From Desulfobacteraceae bacterium (lineage in GTDB: Bacteria > Desulfobacterota > Desulfobacteria > Desulfobacterales > SURF-7): a stretch of 6,619 nt of DNA. Both the position numbers and the translations under genes were made by a program. A model generated the notes under the pieces. The model had not been told where the DNA came from and ran no database searches. It saw nothing but the letters and a program-made list of their open reading frames with translations. The stretch spans positions 1 to 6,619 of the forward strand of contig JAUXCK010000157.1 in NCBI GenBank assembly GCA_030618925.1. Reading direction: 5' to 3'. Each line of letters opens with the position of its first letter. Positions within the stretch are counted from its first letter, which is position 1. Of the stretch, positions 1 to 5,883 are shown piece by piece.

Positions 1-78
1 TATTCCGGCATTATCGTTCCCGGAGATTCGAAAATTCCCTTGACTCAAAAAGGCGGTTTTGTTAATTCAACAGCCTGA
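1..78 (+). CDS. 3' end of an unidentified upstream gene (partial)
   Basis: Frame 1 is open from the first base to a TGA at 76-78 and gives 25 residues ending KGGFVNSTA. The fragment is too short and too featureless for me to assign a family. It ends 66 bases before the preferred cvpA start, or 3 bases before a GTG alternative at 82, and I see no terminator between them. It is therefore probably the preceding member of the cvpA-mazG transcription unit. That it is coding is inferred from the open frame and the tight spacing only. Confidence 0.5.
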   Translation, partial: YSGIIVPGDSKIPLTQKGGFVNSTA

Positions 79-144
79 CCTGTGAAGGATTCCGTCGCTG
101 CGCTATTTCGTCAAAAAGAAAGGATTTACGCCTTAAACAGCACT

Positions 145-672
145 ATGAACGCCTTTGATATTCTCATATTGTTTATCCTCATCTATTGCCTGATCAGGGG
201 TCTCTTTAGAGGCCTGGCCAGGGAGCTCTCATCTATTGTAGGCGTATTTGGCGGTTTTTATGCGGCCTACACGTATTACCCGAATGTTGCTGCGTTCTTA
301 TCAAAATTTATTTTGGACAAAGCCTATTTGAATATTGCCAGTTTCCTGATTCTTTTCTGCGGCATCTTTATTCTTATCAGTCTGACAGGGCGCCTCATCA
401 CCTATTTTTTAAAAATAGCTTTTCTTGGATGGTTTGACCGGTTTTGCGGGGCTGTATTTGGCGGTATTAAAGGATTTCTAATTATATCGGTCCTTTTAAT
501 TACATTTGCCGCGTTTCTTCCCAGAGGGTCTCCCATCATTAAGGGTTCATTGATAGCACCCTATATATCATTGGTTTCCGAAGAGCTGTCTCGATTTGTC
601 CCAAAAGAGATGAAAAAAAAATTCAAAGGCAATATTAAAGGATTGAAAAAAGGTTGGGAGAATCAAATTTAA
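145..672 (+). CDS. cvpA: CvpA family inner-membrane protein
   Basis: This 175-residue protein has the layout of the CvpA (colicin V production) family: four hydrophobic segments at about residues 4-19, 29-46, 63-82 and 101-125, followed by a short charged, lysine-rich tail. The N-terminus MNAFDILILF, the RGLFRGLARE stretch after the first segment and GWFDRFCGAVFGGIKG before the fourth are typical. E. coli CvpA is 162 residues, so the length fits. Family members are inner-membrane proteins of poorly defined role, linked in other bacteria to envelope stress and to the colicin V phenotype. The frame stays open upstream to a GTG at 82, but that adds 21 polar residues foreign to the family, so I chose the ATG at 145. 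Neither start has a strong ribosome-binding site; the nearest purine run, AAAGAAAGGA at 115-124, lies 20 bases away. The 3' end overlaps mazG by 19 bases. Confidence 0.88.
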   Translation: MNAFDILILFILIYCLIRGLFRGLARELSSIVGVFGGFYAAYTYYPNVAAFLSKFILDKAYLNIASFLILFCGIFILISLTGRLITYFLKIAFLGWFDRFCGAVFGGIKGFLIISVLLITFAAFLPRGSPIIKGSLIAPYISLVSEELSRFVPKEMKKKFKGNIKGLKKGWENQI

Positions 673-1490
673 ATAATTTGTTTTCAGATACTTATGCTGA
701 TGTTGACCCGGAAACCGTTTTGCACATCAGCCGGTTGCTCAAACTGATCGACACATTGAGAGGGAAGGAGGGGTGCCCGTGGGACAGAAAACAGACCCCC
801 GGATCCATGTCCCCTTACCTCATCGAAGAGGTGTACGAACTGGTTGATGCCATTGGATCGGGCTCACCGGATGATGTGTGTGAAGAATTGGGGGACGTGT
901 TGTTCCACATTTTTTTTATTGCATGCATATTCAAAGAGATGGGCCATTTTGACATTCAGAAAGTAGCGGACGGAATTGTTCAAAAAATGATTCGGCGTCA
1001 TCCCCATGTGTTTGGCGATAAAACGGTTGACAGTGTCGATGATATTAAAGAAAGATGGCAGCGGATTAAACAAAGTGAAAAGAAGCCCCATCAGGATCAT
1101 TCTCTTCTCGATTCTGTTCCGTCCGGCCTGCCTGCCCTGATGCGGGCCTACAGAATCTCTTCACGCGCTGCCGGTGCCGGGTTTGACTGGGATAATGTCG
1201 CAAGTGTCATGCAGAAGGTTGAGGAGGAATGGTCTGAGTTTAACGCGGCTATTGATACGGGAGATCAGAAAGAGCAAGCCATGGAATTTGGTGACATCCT
1301 GTTTACCCTGGTCAATGTCGCTCGTTTCAATGGATTTCATCCTGAAACGGCTCTTTCAGATTCTGTGAAAAAATTCGAAGAGCGGTTTAGATATATGGAA
1401 AAACAGCTTTCAGCCAGGGGGAAAAGTCTTGAGAAAGTCTCCCGCCGGGAGTTGGAGCGGTTATGGGATGAGGCCAAGGCAGCGGGTTGA
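654..1490 (+). CDS. mazG: Nucleoside triphosphate pyrophosphohydrolase MazG
   Basis: MazG hydrolyses (d)NTPs to the monophosphate and pyrophosphate in the cytoplasm, cleaning aberrant nucleotides; in E. coli it also affects ppGpp levels. The 278-residue product has the two-domain architecture of full-length MazG (E. coli 263). The N-terminal domain has GCPWD at 40-44 and the metal-binding EExxE...ExxD set at E58, E59, E62, E78 and D81. RRHPHVFGD at 114-122 follows. The C-terminal repeat begins with GFDWD at 176-180 and has E191, E192, E195, E211 and D214. Both metal sites look intact. The given start is a TTG inside the end of cvpA, which suggests translational coupling. It is uncertain: family similarity starts only around residue 22, and TTGs at 678 and 720 are alternatives, none with a well-spaced ribosome-binding site. 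Confidence 0.93.
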   Translation: MGESNLNNLFSDTYADVDPETVLHISRLLKLIDTLRGKEGCPWDRKQTPGSMSPYLIEEVYELVDAIGSGSPDDVCEELGDVLFHIFFIACIFKEMGHFDIQKVADGIVQKMIRRHPHVFGDKTVDSVDDIKERWQRIKQSEKKPHQDHSLLDSVPSGLPALMRAYRISSRAAGAGFDWDNVASVMQKVEEEWSEFNAAIDTGDQKEQAMEFGDILFTLVNVARFNGFHPETALSDSVKKFEERFRYMEKQLSARGKSLEKVSRRELERLWDEAKAAG

Positions 1491-1510
1491 AGGCGGGGGA
1501 GCATACAGCT

Positions 1511-1535
1511 TCCCCCTTTGGAACAGGGGGATTTT
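1511..1535 (+). terminator. Putative intrinsic terminator after mazG
   Basis: A 7-bp stem TCCCCCT (1511-1517) / AGGGGGA (1525-1531) with a 7-base loop is followed by TTTT at 1532-1535. It sits 21 bases after the mazG stop and upstream of an independent promoter, as expected for the end of the cvpA-mazG unit. The T run is short, so termination may be partial. The 5' arm can alternatively pair with GGGGGA at 1495-1500. Confidence 0.5.
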
Positions 1536-1596
1536 ATGAATGCAGCCTGAATTTATTGAGAAGTTACTAAAAAATCTGATAACATTGCAAAATTTA

Positions 1597-1625
1597 TTGA
1601 CAAATTCACAATTTACACGTATTTT
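1597..1625 (+). promoter_or_regulatory. Sigma-70-type promoter of the IHF/HU gene
   Basis: A perfect -35 TTGACA (1597-1602), a 17-base spacer and a -10 TATTTT (1620-1625, four of six matches to TATAAT) place the start of transcription near 1632-1636, about 30 bases before the gene. The surroundings are AT-rich. The spacer holds a small inverted repeat AAATT-CAC-AATTT at 1602-1614, which could be an operator but may be chance in such sequence. Confidence 0.6.
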
Positions 1626-1662
1626 AGAATATACAACAAAAAATTATTAGCCGGAGGGTCAT

Positions 1663-1938
1663 ATGAACAAGTTAGAACTGATTAATACCTTTAAGAATGA
1701 AGCCCGTGTGACAAAAGCTGAAGCCGCAGTGGTGGTGAATTTGTTTTTTGATGAGATGTCCAAAGCCCTGGCAGATGGGGATCGGGTCGAAATCAGGGGA
1801 TTATGTTCTTTTTATGTTAAGCAATACAAGGCCTACACCGGAAGAAACCCCAAAACAGGGAAGAAAGTAAGCGTCACCCCCAAAAAACTGCCCTTTTTCA
1901 AATGCGGACAAGAATTGAAAGAACGGGTCAATCAGTAA
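1663..1938 (+). CDS. IHF/HU family DNA-binding protein (IHF-beta-like)
   Basis: A 91-residue nucleoid protein of the HU/IHF family, which binds DNA as a dimer and bends it by inserting a proline from each beta arm. Two N-terminal helices (about residues 3-37) lead into the RVEIRG strand at 41-46 and the arm with RNPKTG at 61-66, where P63 is the expected intercalating proline; a C-terminal helix follows. RVEIRG and RNPKTG resemble E. coli IHF-beta more than HU, but I cannot assign the subunit, so I give no symbol. Two conserved positions are cysteines: C48 in GLCSF (usually GFGSF) and C81 in FKCG (usually FKPG). The start is set by a strong ribosome-binding site GGAGGG at 1653-1658, four bases before the ATG. 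It appears monocistronic, with its own promoter and terminator. Confidence 0.93.
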   Translation: MNKLELINTFKNEARVTKAEAAVVVNLFFDEMSKALADGDRVEIRGLCSFYVKQYKAYTGRNPKTGKKVSVTPKKLPFFKCGQELKERVNQ

Positions 1939-1990
1939 TTATTGTTCCGCACGCAACAACCCACTCCTATCCTCACCCATAATGCCTGCA

Positions 1991-2032
1991 TGTTCATTTG
2001 ATGAACAGCCTGCCATGATTGATGGCAGGTTT
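1991..2032 (+). terminator. Tandem hairpins, putative terminator after the IHF/HU gene
   Basis: Two adjacent perfect hairpins lie 52 bases after the stop codon. The first is TGTTCAT (1991-1997) / ATGAACA (2001-2007) with a 3-base loop. The second is CCTGCCAT (2009-2016) / ATGGCAGG (2022-2029) with a 5-base loop and continues into TTTATCT. The second stem can extend by a G-U and an A-U pair into 2007-2008 and 2030-2031. The T run is interrupted by an A, so efficiency is uncertain, but position and stem quality support an intrinsic terminator. Confidence 0.6.
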
Positions 2033-2272
2033 ATCTGGATCACTCCTCCATTCTTAATTATTTTTATATGTTTCATTGCACCCCATGCGGTTCGTGCCCT
2101 TTTAAAAGCGCATTGAGTGTGATACTAAAAATCATATCTGTATCTTGAAACCACAATTTTGAAGTCACTCGGGGGCATCGTTTATTCATAGGTGCAGGCT
2201 TGAAGAAAGTGAATTCATTAATGTTTTTTCAGGGCCATTCAGCAGACGGTGACCCTGACAGGAGTGATTTGG
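2033..2272 (+). other. Non-coding leader upstream of glpA
   Basis: About 240 bases lie between the terminator hairpins and the glpA start with no supported gene. The stretch must contain the glpABX promoter, but I find no convincing -35/-10 or -24/-12 pair. Candidate boxes such as TTGAAA at 2145-2150 lack a partner at good spacing. A weak dyad TGAT (2120-2123) / ATCA (2131-2134) and the 8-base palindrome TGAATTCA (2210-2217) are the only symmetric elements seen, and neither matches a known operator well. Confidence 0.4.
2261..2264 (+). promoter_or_regulatory. Ribosome-binding site that decides the glpA start
   Basis: GGAG at 2261-2264 lies eight bases before the ATG at 2273. The in-frame GTG at 2249, which would lengthen the protein by eight residues, has no comparable site, so the ATG is preferred. 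Confidence 0.65.
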
Positions 2273-3850
2273 ATGGCATTTCCATTTTTTAGAAAAAAGG
2301 GATCATTAATCAAAACCCGGGTCCTGATCATCGGCGGCGGGGCCACGGGCACCGGGTTGGCCCGTGATTTGGCCCTCCGGGGTGTGCATTGCGTTCTCGT
2401 GGAACAGGGGGATATAAATGCCGGTGCTTCCGGAGCAAATCATGGGTTGCTGCACAGTGGGGCGCGCTATGTCTCGAAAGACCCTGAAGCTGCCAGAGAA
2501 TGCCGGGACGAGAGCATTATTCTTAAACAGACCGCTTCCCACTGTATCGAAGATACCGGGGGGCTTTTTGTTGCAGTGGAAGGCGATGATGAAAAATTCA
2601 TTGCCGATTTTCCCGGTTATTGCAGCCACTGCGGTATTTCGTTCAGGGAGATGGATATCAAGGAAGCCCGGTCACTTGAACCCGCCCTCTCGAAAAACAT
2701 CATCGCTGCATTTGAGGTGGCGGATGCATCAATAGATCCATTTAAACTTGTTTTGGAAAATATTACTCAGGCCAGAAAGCTCGGGTCAACATTTATACGC
2801 AACACGAAAGTGGTTGGATTTAAAAAGAGGAAGGGCCACATCAACACCGTCAACCTGGTCAATGTGCAGACAGGTGAAGATCTGTTGATTGAAGCAGACC
2901 ACGTGGTAAATGCTTCAGGGGCCTGGGCCGGCGAAATCGCCGCTTTAGCCGGCGATCCAATCGACATGATATATTCCAAAGGGAGTCTTTTGATTACACA
3001 CAGCCGGATTACCGGGCGGGTTGTGAACCGCCTGCGGCCGCCCTCTGACGCCGACATTCTTGTCCCGGGCGGAACAGTTTCGATCATCGGAACGACATCT
3101 GCCAGGGTGGATGCTCTGGATGACATTCGTCCGACAGCTGCGGAAGTAGATTTAATTGTTGATGAGGGGACGGCAATGCTGCCAGGGCTGGAATCCATGC
3201 GGTATATCCGCGTCTATTCCGGTGTAAGACCGCTGATCGGTACTCAGACCGGTGAAGATGACCGGTATGTGTCCCGGGGATTTGATCTTGTCGATCACTC
3301 TGGAAAGGGGATTGAAAATTTTGTCACAATTACAGGCGGTAAGCTCACAACCTACCGGTTAATGGCGGAACAAACAGCTGACCTGGTGTGTCATCGGCTG
3401 GGTGTTACAGCGCCTTGCCGGACGCAGACCGAACTTCTGCCTTCGGCCCACGCCTGGAAATGGACAGTCCCGGGTATTCCATCCAAGGAGTGGTTAAAGG
3501 ATCATAAGCCGGATGATTTTCTGCTTTGCGAGTGCGAAATGGTGCCGCGAAGTGCGCTTGACAGCATCATTTCGGCCATGGGCGAACATAAAAAGCAGCT
3601 TGATCTAACTACCATCGGTAAACGAAGCCGAATCGGCAAAGGCGCTTGCCAGGGATCCTTATGCAGCATTCGTGTTCTGGTTTATTTATATGACAAGGGG
3701 CATCTGCAGTCAGATCAGGGTGTGCCGCATCTCAGAAAATTTCTCAATGAACGATGGAAAGGACAACGCGTGCTGTTATGGGACATGCCGCTCATTCAGT
3801 CGGAACTCAAAGAAGCCATACACTGCGGATTTTTAAGCCTGGAAATTTAA
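2273..3850 (+). CDS. glpA: Anaerobic glycerol-3-phosphate dehydrogenase subunit A (GlpA)
   Basis: The catalytic FAD subunit oxidises sn-glycerol 3-phosphate to dihydroxyacetone phosphate under anaerobic conditions. The 525-residue product matches E. coli GlpA (542 residues) along its whole length. An FAD-binding Rossmann motif IIGGGATGTG is at about residues 19-28, NHGLLHSGARY at 56-66, KGSLLI at 236-241, RPPSDADILVPG at 255-266, SGVRPL at 316-321 and TGGKLTTYR at 354-362. The C-terminal BFD-like [2Fe-2S] domain has its four cysteines: C419 and C421 in CECE, and C459 and C464 in GACQGSLC. FLNERWKG near residue 491 is also shared. It has no transmembrane segment and is expected to be peripheral at the cytoplasmic membrane. 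It heads an operon, with glpB starting within 31 bases of its stop. An E. coli GlpD-type aerobic enzyme is unlikely because of the iron-sulfur domain and the glpB partner. Confidence 0.95.
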   Translation: MAFPFFRKKGSLIKTRVLIIGGGATGTGLARDLALRGVHCVLVEQGDINAGASGANHGLLHSGARYVSKDPEAARECRDESIILKQTASHCIEDTGGLFVAVEGDDEKFIADFPGYCSHCGISFREMDIKEARSLEPALSKNIIAAFEVADASIDPFKLVLENITQARKLGSTFIRNTKVVGFKKRKGHINTVNLVNVQTGEDLLIEADHVVNASGAWAGEIAALAGDPIDMIYSKGSLLITHSRITGRVVNRLRPPSDADILVPGGTVSIIGTTSARVDALDDIRPTAAEVDLIVDEGTAMLPGLESMRYIRVYSGVRPLIGTQTGEDDRYVSRGFDLVDHSGKGIENFVTITGGKLTTYRLMAEQTADLVCHRLGVTAPCRTQTELLPSAHAWKWTVPGIPSKEWLKDHKPDDFLLCECEMVPRSALDSIISAMGEHKKQLDLTTIGKRSRIGKGACQGSLCSIRVLVYLYDKGHLQSDQGVPHLRKFLNERWKGQRVLLWDMPLIQSELKEAIHCGFLSLEI

Positions 3851-3881
3851 TATGCCCGGTGGAGAAAGAAGGGATTGTAAG

Positions 3882-5186
3882 ATGAGTCATCCAGAACCCA
3901 TTCAATGTGACCTCATGATTATCGGAACCGGAATGGCGGGTATGGCCGCTGCACTTTTTGCCGCCAACCGCGGGCTTTCTACGGTTCAGGCGGGCGTTTC
4001 CAGTGAGGTCATTTACGCCAGCGGTTATATGGATCTTTTGGGCGTGCACCCCATCGAAGACCAGAAGCTGTGGGACAATCCCTGGGCCGGGATCGAGGCA
4101 ATGGCAAGAGAAATTCCCAATCACCCCTATGCACTGATGGAAATGGAGGATATTAATACCGCGCTGGAAGAATTTATCTCTTTTTTCCATGAGAACGGGA
4201 TTCCCTACCAGAGAAAGATGGCGGAAAATGTCGAGGTCATGACGCCAGTCGGGAAAACCAGACCCACCTACTTTGTTCCCCAATCCATGTGGGCCGGTGT
4301 GGAGGCCATGAAAGCACAACATCGTTGCCTGCTTGTGGATTTTCAAAGAATGCAAGGATTCAGTGCCAGGCAGATTGCAGAAGTCATCGGAAACAAGTGG
4401 CCCAACGTGAGACCGGCCCGCATCCGGTTTCCGGAGGGGGATAAACTGACAGAGTTGTACCCGGAGTGGATGGCAAGGAAAATGGAGTCTCCGATCATTC
4501 GGGAAAAACTGGCCCGGATCATACACCCTCTTCTTGAGGATGCCCGGGTTTTGGGGTTGCCGGCAATACTGGGTATGACCCGAACCAAAGAGGTGGTTGA
4601 AGATTTTGCGAATCGTGTCGGGGTGCCGGTTTTCGAAATTCCAACCATTCCGCCTGCCGTGCCCGGCCTTCGCCTTAAGGAAACCTATGAACAGTATATT
4701 TCAGGGAAGGGGGTTCGCCTGCTGTTTCCAAAACGGATAGGTCAGGTTCAACAGGAACCTGACGGCGCCTTTCTTTTAACCGTAGAGGACACCGTATCCA
4801 ATGACAGGGTCCGGAGCAGGGGCATCCTTCTGGCCAGCGGGCGGTTTTTGGGTGGAGGGCTTCATGCCGGCCGGAAACGCATAGAGGAAACCCTCTTTGA
4901 TTTGCCTGTGTTTCAACCGGCGGCTCGGTCAGAATGGCATCGGGAGGATTTTTTTGACCCCCGCGGACATCCCATAAACCGGGCTGGTTTGGAAATAGAC
5001 GACACCTTTCGTCCTTTGGATATCTCCGGCCAACCCGCTTTTCCGAACCTTTTTGCTGCCGGGTCCATCCTGGCCCACCAGGACTGGATGCGCATGAAAT
5101 GTGGTTCCGGTCTGGCCATTGCCACTGCTTACGCTGCGGTGAATGCATTTGTAAAGCAGCGGGTTGATAAGGATCTGCAGGCATGA
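3882..5186 (+). CDS. glpB: Anaerobic glycerol-3-phosphate dehydrogenase subunit B (GlpB)
   Basis: This is the second flavoprotein subunit of the anaerobic G3P dehydrogenase; in E. coli it forms a soluble dimer with GlpA that passes electrons to GlpC and menaquinone. The 434-residue product (E. coli 419) has an N-terminal dinucleotide-binding motif IIGTGMAGMAA at about residues 13-23, then ASGYMDLLG at 46-54, where E. coli has SSGSLDLLS. NHPYALMEMED near residue 80 also resembles the E. coli sequence. Further on are PTIPPAVPGLRL, ILLASGRFLGGGL and, near the C-terminus, FPNLFAAGSIL with a glycine-rich flavin-binding end. I chose the ATG at 3882, preceded by GGAGAAAGAAGGGA at 3861-3874, because the upstream ATG at 3852 adds ten polar residues before the Rossmann strand. 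The 3852 start, one base after the glpA stop, remains possible. The stop overlaps the next gene by four bases. Confidence 0.93.
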   Translation: MSHPEPIQCDLMIIGTGMAGMAAALFAANRGLSTVQAGVSSEVIYASGYMDLLGVHPIEDQKLWDNPWAGIEAMAREIPNHPYALMEMEDINTALEEFISFFHENGIPYQRKMAENVEVMTPVGKTRPTYFVPQSMWAGVEAMKAQHRCLLVDFQRMQGFSARQIAEVIGNKWPNVRPARIRFPEGDKLTELYPEWMARKMESPIIREKLARIIHPLLEDARVLGLPAILGMTRTKEVVEDFANRVGVPVFEIPTIPPAVPGLRLKETYEQYISGKGVRLLFPKRIGQVQQEPDGAFLLTVEDTVSNDRVRSRGILLASGRFLGGGLHAGRKRIEETLFDLPVFQPAARSEWHREDFFDPRGHPINRAGLEIDDTFRPLDISGQPAFPNLFAAGSILAHQDWMRMKCGSGLAIATAYAAVNAFVKQRVDKDLQA

Positions 5187-5506
5187 ATATTGAACTTCAG
5201 CTCAGACAACACCACTGCATTCAAACGGCTGCCAAAAGGACATATGAGCGTCTTATAAGGGCGTATCTGAAACAGTCTGCAAAAGGCAAGGCGTCTGAAA
5301 CAATGGAAGCAGAAATAGAAGGGTTGAAGTTTCTTCTGGAGACCTGTGATTTCCCCCATATGAGGGGCCAATACCCGGAATTGAGCGGCAGGGAAGACAT
5401 CGATATAACCCTCGAAATACCTCAGGAGAAGAAAGATATGGTGATTGCCTGCCAGGGCAGGCGGATCTATCCCAAGTGGAGGAGAGAGGATTTTTCAGAC
5501 AGATAG
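5183..5506 (+). CDS. Unrecognised 107-residue protein coupled to glpB
   Basis: I do not recognise this protein. Its ATG overlaps the glpB stop (ATGA at 5183-5186) and is preceded by AAGGAT at 5169-5174, so it is almost certainly translated with glpB. It is soluble-looking and charged, with no signal peptide or membrane segment. An N-terminal half (residues 1-57) is probably helical, with many K, R, E and A. A middle stretch reads TCDFPHMRGQYPELSG (54-69), and the tail ends in IYPKWRREDF. Cysteines at 12, 55 and 90 do not form an iron-sulfur pattern. It is not GlpC: that protein is about 400 residues with paired CxxCxxCxxxC ferredoxin motifs and CCG repeats. Its position suggests an accessory role in the GlpAB complex or its assembly, but that is inference from context only. 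Confidence 0.8.
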   Translation: MNIELQLRQHHCIQTAAKRTYERLIRAYLKQSAKGKASETMEAEIEGLKFLLETCDFPHMRGQYPELSGREDIDITLEIPQEKKDMVIACQGRRIYPKWRREDFSDR

Positions 5507-5649
5507 TGGTCCCCTGTGTCCCGGTACTCAGCAAAATCATTATCAAGTGCAAAATGACACTTTTCATCAATTCATAGCGCCTTCCTAACTTTTTTATTAA
5601 CAAGCCAGTCTTTTCCCCCCTAATTTTTAGATATCCCACTATTTTTTTA

Positions 5650-5687
5650 TTTCTAAATTTTTAAAATTTTTTAGAAAATTTTCTAAA
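5650..5687. promoter_or_regulatory. Palindromic repeat cluster, candidate activator-binding sites
   Basis: TTTAGAAAATTTTCTAAA at 5670-5687 is a perfect 18-base palindrome. A further half-site TTCTAAA at 5651-5657 forms a second inverted pair with TTTAGAA at 5670-5676 (8-bp arms TTTCTAAA/TTTAGAAA including position 5650, 12-base gap). Three copies of one 7-mer therefore alternate in orientation. The centre of the perfect palindrome is about 108 bases before the predicted sigma-54 transcription start, a usual place for enhancer-binding protein sites. Because the whole stretch is A/T, part of the symmetry could be chance; the C and G at fixed positions argue against that. Confidence 0.5.
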
Positions 5688-5691
5688 CTCA

Positions 5692-5731
5692 CATAATAAA
5701 TATCATAATAAATCAATGGGACTCATAATAA
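5692..5731 (+). repeat. Three CATAATAA direct repeats
   Basis: CATAATAA occurs at 5692-5699, 5704-5711 and 5724-5731, with start-to-start spacings of 12 and 20 bases. The last two copies share a longer form, TCATAATAA. They lie between the palindrome cluster and the -24 element. They could be a regulator or bending site, or simple AT-rich drift. Confidence 0.5.
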
Positions 5732-5760
5732 CTATTTGTTTTAATAAAGGTTCTATGCCT

Positions 5761-5776
5761 TGGCACAGTTACTGCT
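5761..5776 (+). promoter_or_regulatory. Sigma-54 (RpoN) -24/-12 promoter
   Basis: TGGCACAGTTACTGCT matches the sigma-54 consensus TGGCAC-N5-TTGCW with one mismatch (CTGCT for TTGCT) and is preceded by a consensus T at 5760. The invariant GG (5762-5763) and GC (5774-5775) are separated by exactly 10 bases. Transcription should begin about 12 bases after the GC, near 5787, giving an untranslated leader of about 97 bases before the 62-residue gene. Such promoters need an AAA+ enhancer-binding activator; none is encoded in the window. Confidence 0.75.
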
Positions 5777-5785
5777 TCGATAAAA

Positions 5786-5805
5786 CATAAAAACTGGTTT
5801 TTATG
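5786..5805 (+). repeat. Perfect inverted repeat at the predicted transcription start
   Basis: CATAAAAAC (5786-5794) and GTTTTTATG (5797-5805) are exact reverse complements around a TG centre. In RNA this gives an 8-bp stem with a CUGG loop. The predicted sigma-54 start (about 5787) falls at its first base, so the message would begin with this hairpin. It may stabilise the 5' end or, as DNA, serve as an operator. An outer pair AGTTACT (5767-5773) / AGTAACT (5811-5817) extends the symmetry on both sides. Confidence 0.6.
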
Positions 5806-5830
5806 CTTGAAGTAACTATTTCTTACAAGC
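5805..5830 (+). repeat. Second leader hairpin
   Basis: GCTTGAAG (5805-5812) can pair with CTTACAAGC (5822-5830) in an 8-bp stem with a single bulged A at 5825 and a 9-base loop. It directly follows the first leader hairpin, sharing base 5805. Its role is unknown, and in AT-rich sequence a stem this short may be chance. Confidence 0.35.
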
Positions 5831-5883
5831 GACAGGTAAACCAAATTGTGCATCTGAAGAGTTATATTTTTTAGAAGGGCATT

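Larger units (their letters stand above)
5507..5883 (+). other. AT-rich intergenic control region
   Basis: This 377-base gap has no supported gene. The first 130 bases hold only a weak stem AAGTG (5545-5549) / CACTT (5558-5562) running into TTTT, a poor terminator candidate for the glpAB unit. The rest becomes extremely AT-rich (6 G/C in the 60 bases 5641-5700) and carries the palindrome, CATAATAA repeats, sigma-54 promoter and hairpins listed separately. A 24-codon ATG frame at 5716-5790 lacks a ribosome-binding site and crosses the promoter, so I do not call it. Confidence 0.7.

Noticed and set aside
2118..2134. CRP-like or FNR-like site (TGTGA... / TGAT-N7-ATCA) upstream of glpA
   Set aside because: The right half does not match TCACA, and the FNR form has a 7-base rather than 4-base gap, so no specific regulator is supported.
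2767..3198. 143-codon minus-strand frame inside glpA
   Set aside because: It is fully antisense to conserved GlpA sequence, is low-complexity in S, T and P, and has no recognisable motif.
3807..4526. 239-codon reading frame on the minus strand
   Set aside because: It lies antisense to the glpA end and glpB, both of which have clear family motifs. Its product is rich in H, P, C and G without domain features, as expected of a shadow frame.
5253..5639. 128-codon minus-strand frame with a hydrophobic stretch
   Set aside because: Most of it is antisense to the 107-residue gene, its composition is atypical (many S, P, C), and no ribosome-binding site or family motif supports it.
5711..5723. IHF site candidate beginning AATCAA
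   Set aside because: The downstream TTR part of the consensus reads ACT, so the match is only half a site.
5716..5790. 24-codon ATG frame in the AT-rich spacer
   Set aside because: It has no ribosome-binding site and runs through the sigma-54 promoter, so it would not be transcribed from it.
5666..5876. Exact 11-base repeat ATTTTTTAGAA at 5666-5676 and 5866-5876
   Set aside because: It is mostly a T run; the second copy coincides with the ribosome-binding region, so chance in AT-rich DNA is the simplest explanation.
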